Positions 28,018 through 37,555 are shown, numbered from the stretch's first letter. The stretch: DNA of 45,043 nucleotides from Thermotogae bacterium (GCA_021161835.1 JAGGZV010000011.1:1-45043); one strand, 5' to 3'. Made by a program: numbers and translations. Notes: generated from the letters alone by a model not told the origin.

Positions 28018-28781
28018 ATTCCAAACAACCTCCTGACATTTTCCCGAAGTTTTTCTGCCACTTCACCTGCATTCATACTTTTCAATCTCGACATTTCTTC
28101 TATCACGTAAAAAACCTTGGTTGGATCGTTCCGTCTCCCGCGAAATCTTTGAGGAGGAAGATAAGGAGAATCAGTTTCAGGCAAAAGACGATCCAACGGT
28201 ACGTATCGCACTACTTTCCTCAAAGTATGATTCTTCGGATACGTCACAGGGCAACCAATCCCTATGTAGAAGCCCATATCCAGAAACTTTCTCGCATGAA
28301 TCACTTCCCCAGAGAAACTGTGCACGACACCCCACGGTTTTCCTGGTATATCTACCGTTTTGAGAAGCTCCAGGATACGATCATAAGCATTTCTGACATG
28401 AAGTATAACGGGCTTACGACAGTCCAGAGCCATACTGAGCTGTTCCAAAAACACCCTTTCCTGTACATCACGCGGAGACAGATCTCTGTAAAAGTCCAGC
28501 CCCACCTCGCCCACAGCCACACATTTAGTATGAGAAACGAGATGTTGTATTCTTCTCTTTATAGATGAATCGAATGTTTTTGCATCATGTGGATGTATCC
28601 CAACAGAAAAGTACACAAATGAATGAGAATCAGCAAGTTTTCTCGCACATTCCATACTCTCGTCACTATAGGAAACTTCCAGAACGATTTCGAATCTTTC
28701 ACTCATGATAGAAAGCAACTCAGAACGATCGTTATCGAATCTATTTGAACATAAATGCACATGTGTATCCACCAGTTTCAT
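28014..28781 (-). CDS. tatD: TatD family hydrolase
   Basis: 255-aa metal-dependent hydrolase of the TatD/YcfH family. Metal ligands are in THVHLCSNRF, GEVGLDFYR (Glu), VILHVRNAYDRIL and VVHSFSGEV, with the last Asp in LLPETDSPYL. GIHPHDAKTF is also diagnostic. Members are 3'-5' exonucleases or D-aminoacyl-tRNA-type hydrolases; the physiological substrate here is not known. It is the first gene of the long minus-strand array, with an extended -10 promoter 45 bp upstream. Confidence 0.92.
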   Translation of the reverse strand: MKLVDTHVHLCSNRFDNDRSELLSIMSERFEIVLEVSYSDESMECARKLADSHSFVYFSVGIHPHDAKTFDSSIKRRIQHLVSHTKCVAVGEVGLDFYRDLSPRDVQERVFLEQLSMALDCRKPVILHVRNAYDRILELLKTVDIPGKPWGVVHSFSGEVIHARKFLDMGFYIGIGCPVTYPKNHTLRKVVRYVPLDRLLPETDSPYLPPQRFRGRRNDPTKVFYVIEEMSRLKSMNAGEVAEKLRENVRRLFGI

Positions 28782-28825
28782 GACCGCACCTCTTGTTTGG
28801 TTTCTTTGTACATCTCCTTATTTAA

Positions 28826-28834
28826 ATTATAACA
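28826..28834 (-). promoter_or_regulatory. Extended -10 promoter element before tatD
   Basis: On the minus strand the sequence reads TGTTATAAT: a perfect TATAAT (28831 to 28826) with the TG extension. No good -35 is seen 17 bp upstream, which lies in the end of the ABC permease gene. Transcription would start near 28819, about 38 nt before the tatD ATG. Confidence 0.6.
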
Positions 28835-29917
28835 TCACGTTTTCGTAGCCTTAGCGAAAACAGGAATAGCGATACCCGTCATCACCAGGGCGAACGCTAC
28901 CAATATCAACATATCGTTTATCACACTTTTCATAGACACACCAAGCACCATTATCTTACGAAGTGCATCGGCCAGATAAGTGAGTGGAAACACTTTGGCG
29001 ATTTTTTGCATGAACGCAGGCATTTGCGATATTGGAAAGAAAACACCCGAAAGGAACATCATGGGGAAAGTAAAAGCGCCCATTAACATCTGTGCACTTT
29101 CCTGATCGGAAAGTGAAGAAGTGATTATGATACCGAAACCCATGAAACTGAAGACTCCTATTATCAACATGATGTACACCATGAAAATGGAACCCTGTAA
29201 ACTGATGTGAAAAAGAAAGATGGCCAACAGAAGAATCAACGAAGACTGGATCAAACTTCTGAAAATCTGTGCGCTCATTTTTCCTACTATAACAGCCGAA
29301 GCAGGTGTCGGTGTAACAAGCAATCCATCGAGTGTACCCCTCTCCCTTTCCCTGGTTATGGCAGCCGCAAGCCCGTTCACCACACTCATGATGGCCACCA
29401 TCGCTATGATGCCTGGAGCCATGAAATCGTAATACTTAAAATCACTCCCGTCCGGATTTATCAGCTTCATGGATACTTTACCTCTGGATTTTGAGAGAGG
29501 AAAGGCAAATCCTGCGATACTGTGAGAAACTGCCATGGAAGACTGCGGATCGTTAGGATTGGGAATAACTTTAAGAACTACATTTTCACCTCTCAAAAGA
29601 CCCTTCAGGAATCCTTCGGGTATAACAACCACCGCTTTTATCTCCTTACGCAGCAGCCATTCCTTTGCATCATCGATACTCTCCAGAATTATCACATCTT
29701 TCACCTTATCTTTTATGAAACGTTCAAAAGCTTCGTCATAACACACGAAAGCCATTTTAATATCACCGGTGGACTGCAATTTTGGAAATATGTAACCTGT
29801 CATGAGCATCATGAATAAGGGCATCAGTATCATCGCAAATACCGCTACTCGATTTCTGAAGAAGTATTTCAAATCGTTAAACGCGATGTTCATGACCTTG
29901 CTTGTCCATCTCCTCAA
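28835..29917 (-). CDS. ABC-2 type exporter permease
   Basis: 360 aa. One N-terminal membrane helix (FAMILMPLFMMLMTGYIFP), a ~150-residue extracytoplasmic domain, then about five helices in the second half, with the ABC-2 signature ITRERERGTLDGLLVTPTP before them. This is the layout of DrrB/YhfH-like and NatB-like exporters. It directly follows the ATPase gene (1 nt gap), so they form one transporter. Substrate is unknown, but control by a MarR regulator suggests export of a toxic or lipophilic compound. Confidence 0.9.
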   Translation of the reverse strand: MRRWTSKVMNIAFNDLKYFFRNRVAVFAMILMPLFMMLMTGYIFPKLQSTGDIKMAFVCYDEAFERFIKDKVKDVIILESIDDAKEWLLRKEIKAVVVIPEGFLKGLLRGENVVLKVIPNPNDPQSSMAVSHSIAGFAFPLSKSRGKVSMKLINPDGSDFKYYDFMAPGIIAMVAIMSVVNGLAAAITRERERGTLDGLLVTPTPASAVIVGKMSAQIFRSLIQSSLILLLAIFLFHISLQGSIFMVYIMLIIGVFSFMGFGIIITSSLSDQESAQMLMGAFTFPMMFLSGVFFPISQMPAFMQKIAKVFPLTYLADALRKIMVLGVSMKSVINDMLILVAFALVMTGIAIPVFAKATKT

Positions 29918-29918
29918 A

Positions 29919-30872
29919 TCACTTCACCCCGTTCCTTATGGAATGCCCTGTTAGTTCTATGAAGACATCTTCCAGCGTGGGTTCCAGTGACTTGATGGTC
30001 CTTATCTTCAAGCCCAGTTTCTGCACAGCGTTGACAAGATACGTTACCGCATCCTCGATACCATCCATGTGCACATGTACTTCATCCTGATCCACCATTA
30101 CGACTTTCGAGATATGAGGCATTCTTTTAAGTTCTTCTAAAGCTTGCCAGCTACCGTTCGGAATTTCCAGCGCTACTATCTCCACCCCCGATGATTTGAT
30201 CATACGTTTCAGCTTCGCAGTGGTATCCAGTGCTACTATGCAACCCTTGTCGATTATTCCCACCCTGTCACACAAAAGCTCCGCTTCGTTCATCAGATGT
30301 GTGGTGAGCACAATGGTGGTACCCCTCTCGTTGAGCTCTTTCACGAATTCGCGTATACGTCTGGTGGTTTGCGGATCCAGACCCAGAGTGGGCTCATCCA
30401 GAAAAAGGACCTCAGGACGGTGTATTATGGAACGCACTATGTTCACCCTCTGCTTCATCCCTGTGGAGAATTTCTGCACTCTAACGTTGCGCCACTCCCA
30501 CATATCCACCATTTTCAATCCTTCTTCTATACGACTCCTGGCTTCTTTATCCGGTACATCATGTAAACGTGCAAAAAACATCAAATTTTCCCATGCTGTC
30601 AAACGATCGTACAATATCACCTTTTCTGCAACGAGCCCTATTTTTCTGCGAACCTCCATAGGATGTTTTACAACATCGTATCCCGCCACTCTGGCAGAAC
30701 CGGATGTAGGAAGTGTTAGGGTCGTCAATATCCTTATGGTCGTGGATTTCCCCGCTCCATTGGGGCCAAGCAACCCGAATATTTCTCCTTTTTCAACTTC
30801 AAAGGTCACGCCATCAAGCGCTACAATGTCTTTATAAACCTTTCTAAGATCCCTGACCTCTATCATCGCCAT
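29919..30872 (-). CDS. ABC-2 exporter ATP-binding protein (DrrA type)
   Basis: 317 aa. Walker A GPNGAGKST near residue 36-44, signature motif FSTGMKQRVNI, Walker B VLFLDEPTLGLD and the switch histidine in VLTTHLMNEAE are all present. The ~90-residue C-terminal extension (IPNGSWQALEELKRMP to LEPTLEDVFIELTG) is typical of daunorubicin-type exporters. The start overlaps the marR end by 29 bp; ATG 30866 is an alternative start. Confidence 0.93.
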   Translation of the reverse strand: MAMIEVRDLRKVYKDIVALDGVTFEVEKGEIFGLLGPNGAGKSTTIRILTTLTLPTSGSARVAGYDVVKHPMEVRRKIGLVAEKVILYDRLTAWENLMFFARLHDVPDKEARSRIEEGLKMVDMWEWRNVRVQKFSTGMKQRVNIVRSIIHRPEVLFLDEPTLGLDPQTTRRIREFVKELNERGTTIVLTTHLMNEAELLCDRVGIIDKGCIVALDTTAKLKRMIKSSGVEIVALEIPNGSWQALEELKRMPHISKVVMVDQDEVHVHMDGIEDAVTYLVNAVQKLGLKIRTIKSLEPTLEDVFIELTGHSIRNGVK

Positions 30873-31320
30873 GGTTCGCCTCTCTCCTCTTTCTGAATTT
30901 TTCAGCTATTATTTCCAGGGTTTTCACCGCTTCTAAAAGTTTCTGTTTCTCCAAGGTGTCGAGAGACTCCAGCAGCTTTTCCAAACGCGATTGAAGCTCT
31001 CGTTTCATAGCTTTCACATACCTGGCCCCTTCTTCTGTGAGTTCTATGACACTGATACGTTTGTCACTGGAATCCCTGACACGTCTTACGAGCCCTTCCC
31101 TCTCCAGCTGTTTCATGAGGAGAGAGAAGGTGGGCTTCGAAAAGTGAGCTTTTTGTGCCAGCTGAGAGATGTTCACAGCACCATACCTGTGGAGGGTAAA
31201 CAAAGCAATGTATCTGGACGCTCTGGCGTCCCCCTTGAAAACTTCCCCCACAACAGACTGCATGAACTTCTTTATTCCCCCCACAAGTTTTTCAAGATCG
31301 ACCGTTTTTTCCTCACACAT
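30844..31320 (-). CDS. MarR family transcriptional regulator
   Basis: 158 aa winged-helix regulator. The DNA-binding part (GAVNISQLAQKAHFSKPTFSLLMKQLEREGLVRRV) and the wing with DSSDKRISVIELTEEGARY are classic MarR. The N- and C-terminal helices form the dimer. It is the first gene of a three-gene operon with the ABC exporter, and two inverted repeats lie just upstream, so autorepression relieved by an exported ligand is the likely scheme. Confidence 0.93.
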   Translation of the reverse strand: MCEEKTVDLEKLVGGIKKFMQSVVGEVFKGDARASRYIALFTLHRYGAVNISQLAQKAHFSKPTFSLLMKQLEREGLVRRVRDSSDKRISVIELTEEGARYVKAMKRELQSRLEKLLESLDTLEKQKLLEAVKTLEIIAEKFRKRREANHGDDRGQGS

Positions 31321-31338
31321 CGCGTCACCTTCAATTAG

Positions 31339-31377
31339 TTAGTTTGAAAACTAAATAACAATTGGCATGTCAATTGT
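31339..31377 (-). promoter_or_regulatory. Candidate MarR operators and promoter region
   Basis: Two perfect inverted repeats lie 19-58 bp upstream of the marR start: TTAGTTT-GA-AAACTAA (31339-31354) and ACAATTG-GCATGT-CAATTGT (31358-31377). A consensus -35 TTGACA on the minus strand (31373 to 31368) lies inside the second repeat; the -10 is weak and would fall in the first repeat. This is the expected arrangement for autorepression. Confidence 0.7.
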
Positions 31378-31410
31378 AACATACGGTAGGCGATAAAATC
31401 AATCTTTTCC

Positions 31411-33279
31411 TCACTTCATAGGGACCAAAGCCTGATAATCCTCGATGTTACCATCATCCAAACAGCATTCTATTATCTTTCTTCCAAGTGGGTGCAGATC
31501 TGGTGTCAGGAACTTTTTGAGCTCTTCCTTGAAGAAATCCACCAGTATCTTGGCGCCCTTCTCGTAACCATCCTCCCCCACTTCAGGCTGAACATGTGGA
31601 TATAACAATTCGTGTGGAATCAAGTGACCGTCTATCTTGATATCCTTTGGAGTGAAGCCAAGCAGAGGACACCTGGACGGCAGCAGTTGGTCAGGTTTAA
31701 ACCACGCTTTTCCTCGCCTCGAAAGATATTCTCTGGATATCCACTCGGGCATGAATCCCACCTTGTAAACACCTATATGCTGGTTAGGAACGAGAATGTA
31801 TCTGGTTTCGGGTGTTTCGAGTATCTGTTCCAGGAGAATGTTGGCATAGTTCACCATTTTGCCCGTTGCGAAGGGCCAGAACGATCCAACTCCTTCACTC
31901 GACATACCCTTGGTTGCAGTTATACTGGGATTGGCATATCCTCTGGGAGCCACCAATCTCCACAACCAGGCCACCGCAGGTGGCAATATCTGAAGAAAGC
32001 CCACGATACCGTAAGATGGACGTTCTTTGGTACAGGGAGGTGTTCTCACACCAAAGCTTCTTATATCAACTTCGACCGGTTCGCTCACCGCATGAGGTAT
32101 GGCTCTTTTAGGCAGGATAACGCGTGGATTGGGACAGGGTTTATCAGGCTCATCCATTATGTGTTCCCATATCAACACAGTGGAACGGGGAGGAGCATCT
32201 ATGTTAAGGAATATCAGTGGTTCAGATGGATGAACGGTGAGGCCTTCTAGGAAGGGATCGGTTCCATACTTCGTTATGTGATCGACCCTTATGAACCATC
32301 CATCTTCCGCATCCTTCACCACCAATTTTCTTCCCTTCTGAAGCCGGGGATGGCACAGAACCATGTCATCTGCGACAGGTTCGAGCTCACTATTTTCCAT
32401 CAACTCTATGTATATCTTCTCTCCGGTCTTTATATTTTCGGCAAGAAGTATCCTTCCATCCGGTTCTCTATGGACCTGCTCAAGCATTTCACTTTTGCCA
32501 CCACCGCTGGCTCCTTCGTGCATTATTACGAAGACATTTTCATAGGGCGTTATGACCCTTACAACGGAAGCATGAGCGGTTAACCAACCTTCGTTTTCGC
32601 CCATTTGAAGCAGAAACCCATACACACCTTTTTTGGCGCTTGGCCCTGGATACAGATTGTAGGAGAAGATTTCGTGAACTTCGTCCAATCTGTTGTGCAC
32701 CACCACCTGCTTTCCTTCAAAATGCGTGTGACGGAAGGGAGGAGCAAGGTAGATTATACATCGGGGTTTGAAACCATCCGGAATTTCATCTCTTGGTATG
32801 AAAAACTGAAGATCGGCCAACCCTCCGGCGAAAAATCCGGCATTTTTGGGTGCCACAAGCAATCCAGGATAGCCATACTCATGTCCACCAGCCATGAAAG
32901 GAATTAAAAGAAGCGATTGCTCCTTCAACCACTTTAACGTTTCGAGTCTGAGAGGTTCAAAGTCTTCACCGAATCTTTCGTAAAATCTGGGTTTGTCGGT
33001 TGGTTTGTTGTCTCCTATGACGAGAGCGCTGGGATCCCTTCTTCTCATGTAAGTTTCAGGATAATTGATGGCCAGACCATTTTTACACTTCGCCACGGTG
33101 GCCTCAACCACCATACCCCTTCCGGGCACTTCGTACATAACCTCAAAGAAATCTTTCCCATCAACCGCCAGTTCCAGTATTTCATCCTTCGTTCGAGGTA
33201 TCACAACCTCTCTAGCCGATTCGAGAACCTCTTTCAATTCCAAAGGAATCATGAACTTCTCTTTCATTGTTGTCTCCAC
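31411..33279 (-). CDS. DUF4914-type P-loop protein (PEPCK-like ATP/GTP-binding)
   Basis: About 622 aa. The central region has a Walker A loop, GASGGGKS (about residues 256-263 from the chosen start), after a hydrophobic strand YENVFVIMH. This recalls the phosphoenolpyruvate carboxykinase fold, but it is not the canonical GTP-PEPCK loop FPSACGKTN, and the other PEPCK signatures are missing. Length and motifs fit the uncharacterised DUF4914 family as I remember it. Other marked segments are GGHEYGYPGLLVAPKNAGFF, a Pro-rich stretch around LNIDAPPRS and SITATKGMSSEGVGSFWPFA. Start: an ATG at 33297 is in frame, but GGAGG inside its first codons is 8 nt from GTG 33279, which is preferred. No function is proposed beyond nucleotide-dependent catalysis. 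Confidence 0.7.
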   Translation of the reverse strand: METTMKEKFMIPLELKEVLESAREVVIPRTKDEILELAVDGKDFFEVMYEVPGRGMVVEATVAKCKNGLAINYPETYMRRRDPSALVIGDNKPTDKPRFYERFGEDFEPLRLETLKWLKEQSLLLIPFMAGGHEYGYPGLLVAPKNAGFFAGGLADLQFFIPRDEIPDGFKPRCIIYLAPPFRHTHFEGKQVVVHNRLDEVHEIFSYNLYPGPSAKKGVYGFLLQMGENEGWLTAHASVVRVITPYENVFVIMHEGASGGGKSEMLEQVHREPDGRILLAENIKTGEKIYIELMENSELEPVADDMVLCHPRLQKGRKLVVKDAEDGWFIRVDHITKYGTDPFLEGLTVHPSEPLIFLNIDAPPRSTVLIWEHIMDEPDKPCPNPRVILPKRAIPHAVSEPVEVDIRSFGVRTPPCTKERPSYGIVGFLQILPPAVAWLWRLVAPRGYANPSITATKGMSSEGVGSFWPFATGKMVNYANILLEQILETPETRYILVPNQHIGVYKVGFMPEWISREYLSRRGKAWFKPDQLLPSRCPLLGFTPKDIKIDGHLIPHELLYPHVQPEVGEDGYEKGAKILVDFFKEELKKFLTPDLHPLGRKIIECCLDDGNIEDYQALVPMK

Positions 33280-33426
33280 TCTTCTCTCCTCCTTCATGTA
33301 GGAAATGACAAAATGCTTATTTTCTAATATTATCCTCGTAGATGTTTCATAGGCATTAAAAAATTGCGTGTGTGAGCACCCCTTATGTTACACAAAGATT
33401 AATCTCACTTTTTCATACACGGACGG

Positions 33427-33455
33427 TTGACTTGATGCATCATAAGTCGTAGAAT
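33427..33455 (+). promoter_or_regulatory. Promoter of the MFS gene
   Basis: TTGACT at 33427-33432 and TAGAAT at 33450-33455 with 17 bp between. The transcript would start near 33462, just before the ribosome binding site AGGAGG (33479-33484). This excludes the upstream in-frame ATG at 33459 as the start. The rest of the divergent gap 33280-33426 holds no clear promoter for the DUF4914-type gene. Confidence 0.85.
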
Positions 33456-33491
33456 ATATTGCATTTTGCCCACCGCAGAGGAGGTTTCCCT

Positions 33492-34664
33492 ATGAACTGG
33501 CAAACTATACCGCTCGGGATAAGGCGCTACATAATGTTCTCCGTAATTGGTGGAGTATCCTTCATAACGGTCATCATCTCCCCGGCATGGGCCAATCTAA
33601 TGCATTTTTCTCTGGTGGATGTAGGTTGGATCTTCAGCGTGACCTTTGCTATACAGGCCATCCTTTCTTACATCCTGGGCAGAAGATTCGAGAACGCATC
33701 CCCGAACATAGCACTCTCAATCGGTAGAGTTTCGTTTGCTCTGGGAAACCTGCTCTTCGCCATTGCAACCAGATTGTGGATATTCGTCGTGGCTCAACTC
33801 CTGTTCAGTTTTCTGGACGTTTTTTATCCTTCTCTGGTGATGTATGAACGTGCCATACTGGTACCCAAATACCGTGAAAAGCTGTACTGGCTCCTCTTCG
33901 TTATTAACGATCTGACCAAAGCGGTGGTTTATTTTTCCTTTGTATTCCTGCTGTCTCCAAAACTTTCTGGAATAAGATTTTACCAGGTCATATTCGTGTC
34001 GGTAGGAGTGGCAAATCTGGTTTACGCCCTGGCATTCATGAAGTTCCTTCCACGTGTGGAAAAAGGGACACAACTACACGCAGAACAGGTGTACAGACCC
34101 GCACACAGAAAGGTATTTTTCCTCCTGATGCTGCATCAGTATCTGAGTTATTCCTCCTTCGGCTTTGCCAGCTTCCTCATAATATCTTATTATCTCATGA
34201 ACGTTTTCAAACTCGGCACAGCATCTCCCATACTCTTTGAAGCTCTTTTCTCCGTATCAGTGGTTCTTTCAATTTTATGGCGTCCAAGGCTGCGTACCCC
34301 GCCTCACCTGAACTTCGCGGTGGGTATAGTATGTGTAACCATCAGCCTCTTGCTGATGTGTGCACCCAACGTCTACATTTTCTTCGGTGCGCATCTCATC
34401 ATGGGAGTAGGCTTCGTGCTGTGGTTCCCAGCAAAGGAAATGTTGAAAATGGATATGGGACCGAAGGAACTGGGAAGATGGGAAGGATTTTTCCAGGGTT
34501 TGAATATATTCACCAGAATATTCACACCGGTGTTATCCACCATGGTCGCAACCAGAATAGGATACGTGTACGATTTCTTTATCGCCGCCTGTCTGACCTT
34601 CACGTCCTTTCTGGTTGCCATTCCAACCATCAGATGGTATGGAAAGAGCTCCTACGGCAAATGA
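33492..34664 (+). CDS. Major facilitator superfamily transporter
   Basis: About 390 aa with roughly 12 hydrophobic segments in two halves, the general MFS layout. The loop between helices 2 and 3 is degenerate (GRRFENASPN). A cytoplasmic central loop carries many charges (LPRVEKGTQLHAEQVYRP). No specific transporter subfamily is recognisable. ATG 33492 has AGGAGG 7 nt upstream and is preferred to ATG 33459. It is a single-gene unit with its own promoter. Its 3' end overlaps the convergent rsmD gene by 35 bp. Confidence 0.8.
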   Translation: MNWQTIPLGIRRYIMFSVIGGVSFITVIISPAWANLMHFSLVDVGWIFSVTFAIQAILSYILGRRFENASPNIALSIGRVSFALGNLLFAIATRLWIFVVAQLLFSFLDVFYPSLVMYERAILVPKYREKLYWLLFVINDLTKAVVYFSFVFLLSPKLSGIRFYQVIFVSVGVANLVYALAFMKFLPRVEKGTQLHAEQVYRPAHRKVFFLLMLHQYLSYSSFGFASFLIISYYLMNVFKLGTASPILFEALFSVSVVLSILWRPRLRTPPHLNFAVGIVCVTISLLLMCAPNVYIFFGAHLIMGVGFVLWFPAKEMLKMDMGPKELGRWEGFFQGLNIFTRIFTPVLSTMVATRIGYVYDFFIAACLTFTSFLVAIPTIRWYGKSSYGK

Positions 34665-35172
34665 GGATTTCGATGTCTCCATAACTGCGCTTTTCGACGA
34701 GAAGATTATTCAACGTGAGATCGTACTTTTCGTGTTTGCTCACTTCGATCACAGCACAGTCCCTGAACATCTCGTTCGCATCCAGAATTTTCAGGATTTC
34801 CCGCACCATGTTATGTTCGAACGGCGGATCAGCGAAGAGTACATCAACTTCTTCCATCATGGGAAGTTTCCTTCTGAAATCACCTCTCACTATAATGCAA
34901 CTTTCTTCAACACCGAGTTTCAAAGCATTGTAACGTATCGTTCGAATCGAACGTTCGGAAACATCCAGAAATATCACCTTGCGTGCACCCCTGCTCAGCG
35001 CTTCAAATCCCATGATTCCACTGCCAGCAAAAACATCTGCGAAAACCTTGTCTTCCACATTCACCATATCGAAAATGGCCTTACGTACCAGAGAAGTAGT
35101 ATAACGTGTTCTAAAATTCGCCACCGTTTTGATTGGCCTGCCCTTGAACTTTCCAGCCGTTATCTTCAACAT
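34630..35172 (-). CDS. rsmD: 16S rRNA (guanine(966)-N(2))-methyltransferase
   Basis: 180 aa. The start LKITAGKFKGRPIKTV is the RsmD N-terminal motif. The Rossmann methyltransferase fold has VFAGSGIMGFEALSRGA (SAM binding) and the catalytic VLFADPPFE (DPPF/Y motif of N6/N2 methylases). It methylates G966 of 16S rRNA during 30S assembly. It lies 7 nt after recG, in the common recG-rsmD order. The 3' end runs 35 bp into the convergent MFS gene. Confidence 0.95.
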   Translation of the reverse strand: MLKITAGKFKGRPIKTVANFRTRYTTSLVRKAIFDMVNVEDKVFADVFAGSGIMGFEALSRGARKVIFLDVSERSIRTIRYNALKLGVEESCIIVRGDFRRKLPMMEEVDVLFADPPFEHNMVREILKILDANEMFRDCAVIEVSKHEKYDLTLNNLLVEKRSYGDIEILICRRSSFHTI

Positions 35173-35179
35173 ACGTTTT

Positions 35180-37522
35180 TCACCCTACTTCCACGAACTT
35201 CAACTTCTCTCCATACATTTCTACAACCTTTTGGTACAATTTCTGATATTTCCTCAAATCAGGATCCGAATCCAGAAGTTCCAGCGCATCCTGCCTGGCC
35301 TGCACCAGTATTTCACGATCTTCCAGTATATCCGCTACTTTGAAATCAGGCAAACCATGCTGCTTAACACCTATGAATTCGCCCGGCCCCCTGAGTCTAA
35401 GATCGTACTCCGCCAGCTCGAATCCGTCTTCTATAGCCGCGAATTTCTCCAACCTTTCAAGAATATCCTCCGGCAAATCGGGATTCACTATCAAAAAACA
35501 GTAGGCCTGCTTCTCACTTCGGCCAACTCTACCCCTCAGTTGATGCAGCTGGGCCAACCCAAAACGTTCAGGATGTTCTATTACCATCACAGTAGCATCG
35601 GGAATGTCTATGCCCACTTCCACCACAGTGGTCGCCACCAGAATCTGGTACTCTCCCGTGGCGAGTTTCTCCATGATCTCATCTTTCTCGGCCGTGCTCA
35701 TACGTCCATGTATCAGGCCAACTCGCAGATCGGGAAAAATATTTCCGGAGATATGTTCGAACATCTTGACAGCCGCCTTCAATTCGAGCTTTTCCGACTC
35801 CTCAACCAGGGGATAAACTATGAAAGCACGTCCTCCCGCTTTTACCTCTTTCCTTATGAACTCATAAACTTCTCCAAGTCTGCTTTCTGGAACTGTGAGA
35901 GTCTTGACTTTTTTTCGTCCTCTGGGCATTTCGTCTATCACACTTACATCCAGATCTCCATACAGAGTCATGGCCAGCGTCCTCGGTATCGGCGTGGCTG
36001 TCATCACCAGAGTATCCACAGCATGTCCTTTGGATATCAGAGCTTCGCGCTGCCGTACACCGAATCTGTGCTGTTCGTCTATAACGACCAATCCCAGGTT
36101 TGCGAATTTCACATCCTCCTGTATCAACGCATGGGTACCAACAATAACATCCAATTCTCCATGCTCCAGCATGTATTTCAACCTTTCCCTTCTACTTCCC
36201 ATAACTGCATGTGTGAGAATATCAACTTTCATCCCCAGAGGGGCTAGATCCCTGCTGAGCCGCATGAAATGCTGATGGGCCAGTATAGAAGTGGGAGCCA
36301 TCATCGCAGATTGAAAGCCCGCTTCATGGTTGTCCACTATTGCCAGTTCTGCAACGACAGTTTTTCCGGATCCCACATCACCCTGCAGTAATCTGTTCAT
36401 GGGCTTGGGGGAGATCATGTCCCTCCTTATCTCCTCGTGTACTCTTAGCTGTGCATCGGTCAATTTAAAAGGAAGAAAAGACAGAAACTCCTGGGCCAGT
36501 TCACCTTTTATTTTCTTGGCTATACCGGGTTTCATCTTCTCACGCATCTTCCGTGTGTACAAAACAGCCAGCTGGAAAAAGAACAGCTCCTCGTATGCCA
36601 GCCTTTTCCTTGAAAGTTCTAAATGGTAACGACTCACAGGGAAATGCATCCCCATTATGGCACGCGGAAGATCTATCAACTTACGTTTACTGACTATCTC
36701 AGGAGGAAGGTTCTCCTTGAAGCAAGAAGCAAGATGAATATTTTTGTGTAGTATGTTCCTCATGGTCTTCTGACTTATACCGGTTGTGAGACGATATATG
36801 GGTACTATGGTACCTTTATCATCACCACCTTCAACGATCTCGAATTCTGGAGAGTTCATCTCCAGAGGACCAAAATAACCCCTCTTCACCGTTCCAAAAG
36901 CCACTATTTTCTTGCCTTCTGCTAGCTTTTCTTTCACATACGGTTGATTGAACCACTTCAGGATCATGTGTGAAAAACCATCCGTTATCACAGCGGAAAC
37001 TATATGGGGCGTGCCAGGTCGTTCGGAAACCCTGACGATCTCTCCCTTCACAGTTGCACGCACACCAGGCTTGAGCGAAGATATGGGAAAAGTTATTCGT
37101 CTGTCATCGTGTATTCGCGGGAAATATAGAAGAAGATCGCATATGGTTTCTATGCCCAAACGTTTCAGTATCTTCTGTCTGTACTCTCCCACACCTTTCG
37201 CAAATTTCACAGGAAGATCCAGCTTCTTGTCGCATGTACCAGCATTGAGAGATGGAAGTAAATGTTCTTCCCTCAACCTTTGCATCATGCCGGGAATGTT
37301 TTCCAGTCGTATTCTCTGACGCATCGGGGGAAGCCTTGGGAGTTCAGAAATGTAGTCCACCAGTGCACGGAGTTTTTCCCTGACCTTCTCATCCAGCTTC
37401 TCGCCTATACTCCTTTTGCGTTCGACGACGAACTGCACGAACATTCCCATATCCATTTTGCCACTTTCCAGCCTGTCGAGAGCGGATAAAACATCGTTTA
37501 TGAACGTTTCGAAGGTTATCAT
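35180..37522 (-). CDS. recG: ATP-dependent DNA helicase RecG
   Basis: About 780 aa. A ~100-residue Thermotogota-type N-terminal extension precedes the wedge (OB) domain (KPGVRATVKGEIVRVSE). The helicase motor has motif I LLQGDVGSGKT, motif II VIDEQHRFG, motif III TATPIPRTL and motif VI QLRGRVGRSEKQAYC. RecG regresses stalled replication forks and processes branched DNA. An ATG at 37540 is in frame, but GGTGAT at about 9 nt favours ATG 37522. A terminator at 37556-37573 separates it from rpoD. Confidence 0.95.
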   Translation of the reverse strand: MITFETFINDVLSALDRLESGKMDMGMFVQFVVERKRSIGEKLDEKVREKLRALVDYISELPRLPPMRQRIRLENIPGMMQRLREEHLLPSLNAGTCDKKLDLPVKFAKGVGEYRQKILKRLGIETICDLLLYFPRIHDDRRITFPISSLKPGVRATVKGEIVRVSERPGTPHIVSAVITDGFSHMILKWFNQPYVKEKLAEGKKIVAFGTVKRGYFGPLEMNSPEFEIVEGGDDKGTIVPIYRLTTGISQKTMRNILHKNIHLASCFKENLPPEIVSKRKLIDLPRAIMGMHFPVSRYHLELSRKRLAYEELFFFQLAVLYTRKMREKMKPGIAKKIKGELAQEFLSFLPFKLTDAQLRVHEEIRRDMISPKPMNRLLQGDVGSGKTVVAELAIVDNHEAGFQSAMMAPTSILAHQHFMRLSRDLAPLGMKVDILTHAVMGSRRERLKYMLEHGELDVIVGTHALIQEDVKFANLGLVVIDEQHRFGVRQREALISKGHAVDTLVMTATPIPRTLAMTLYGDLDVSVIDEMPRGRKKVKTLTVPESRLGEVYEFIRKEVKAGGRAFIVYPLVEESEKLELKAAVKMFEHISGNIFPDLRVGLIHGRMSTAEKDEIMEKLATGEYQILVATTVVEVGIDIPDATVMVIEHPERFGLAQLHQLRGRVGRSEKQAYCFLIVNPDLPEDILERLEKFAAIEDGFELAEYDLRLRGPGEFIGVKQHGLPDFKVADILEDREILVQARQDALELLDSDPDLRKYQKLYQKVVEMYGEKLKFVEVG

Positions 37523-37555
37523 ACGTTCATCATCACCCATACAATGGAAGTAAAA

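Noticed and set aside
31411-33279. GTP-dependent phosphoenolpyruvate carboxykinase (pckG)
   Set aside because: Length is similar, but the canonical loop FPSACGKTN and other PEPCK motifs are absent; only a Walker A loop is shared.
35129-36247. Long plus-strand open frame of 372 codons
   Set aside because: It is the antisense shadow of recG; no ribosome binding site, biased composition and no recognisable domain.
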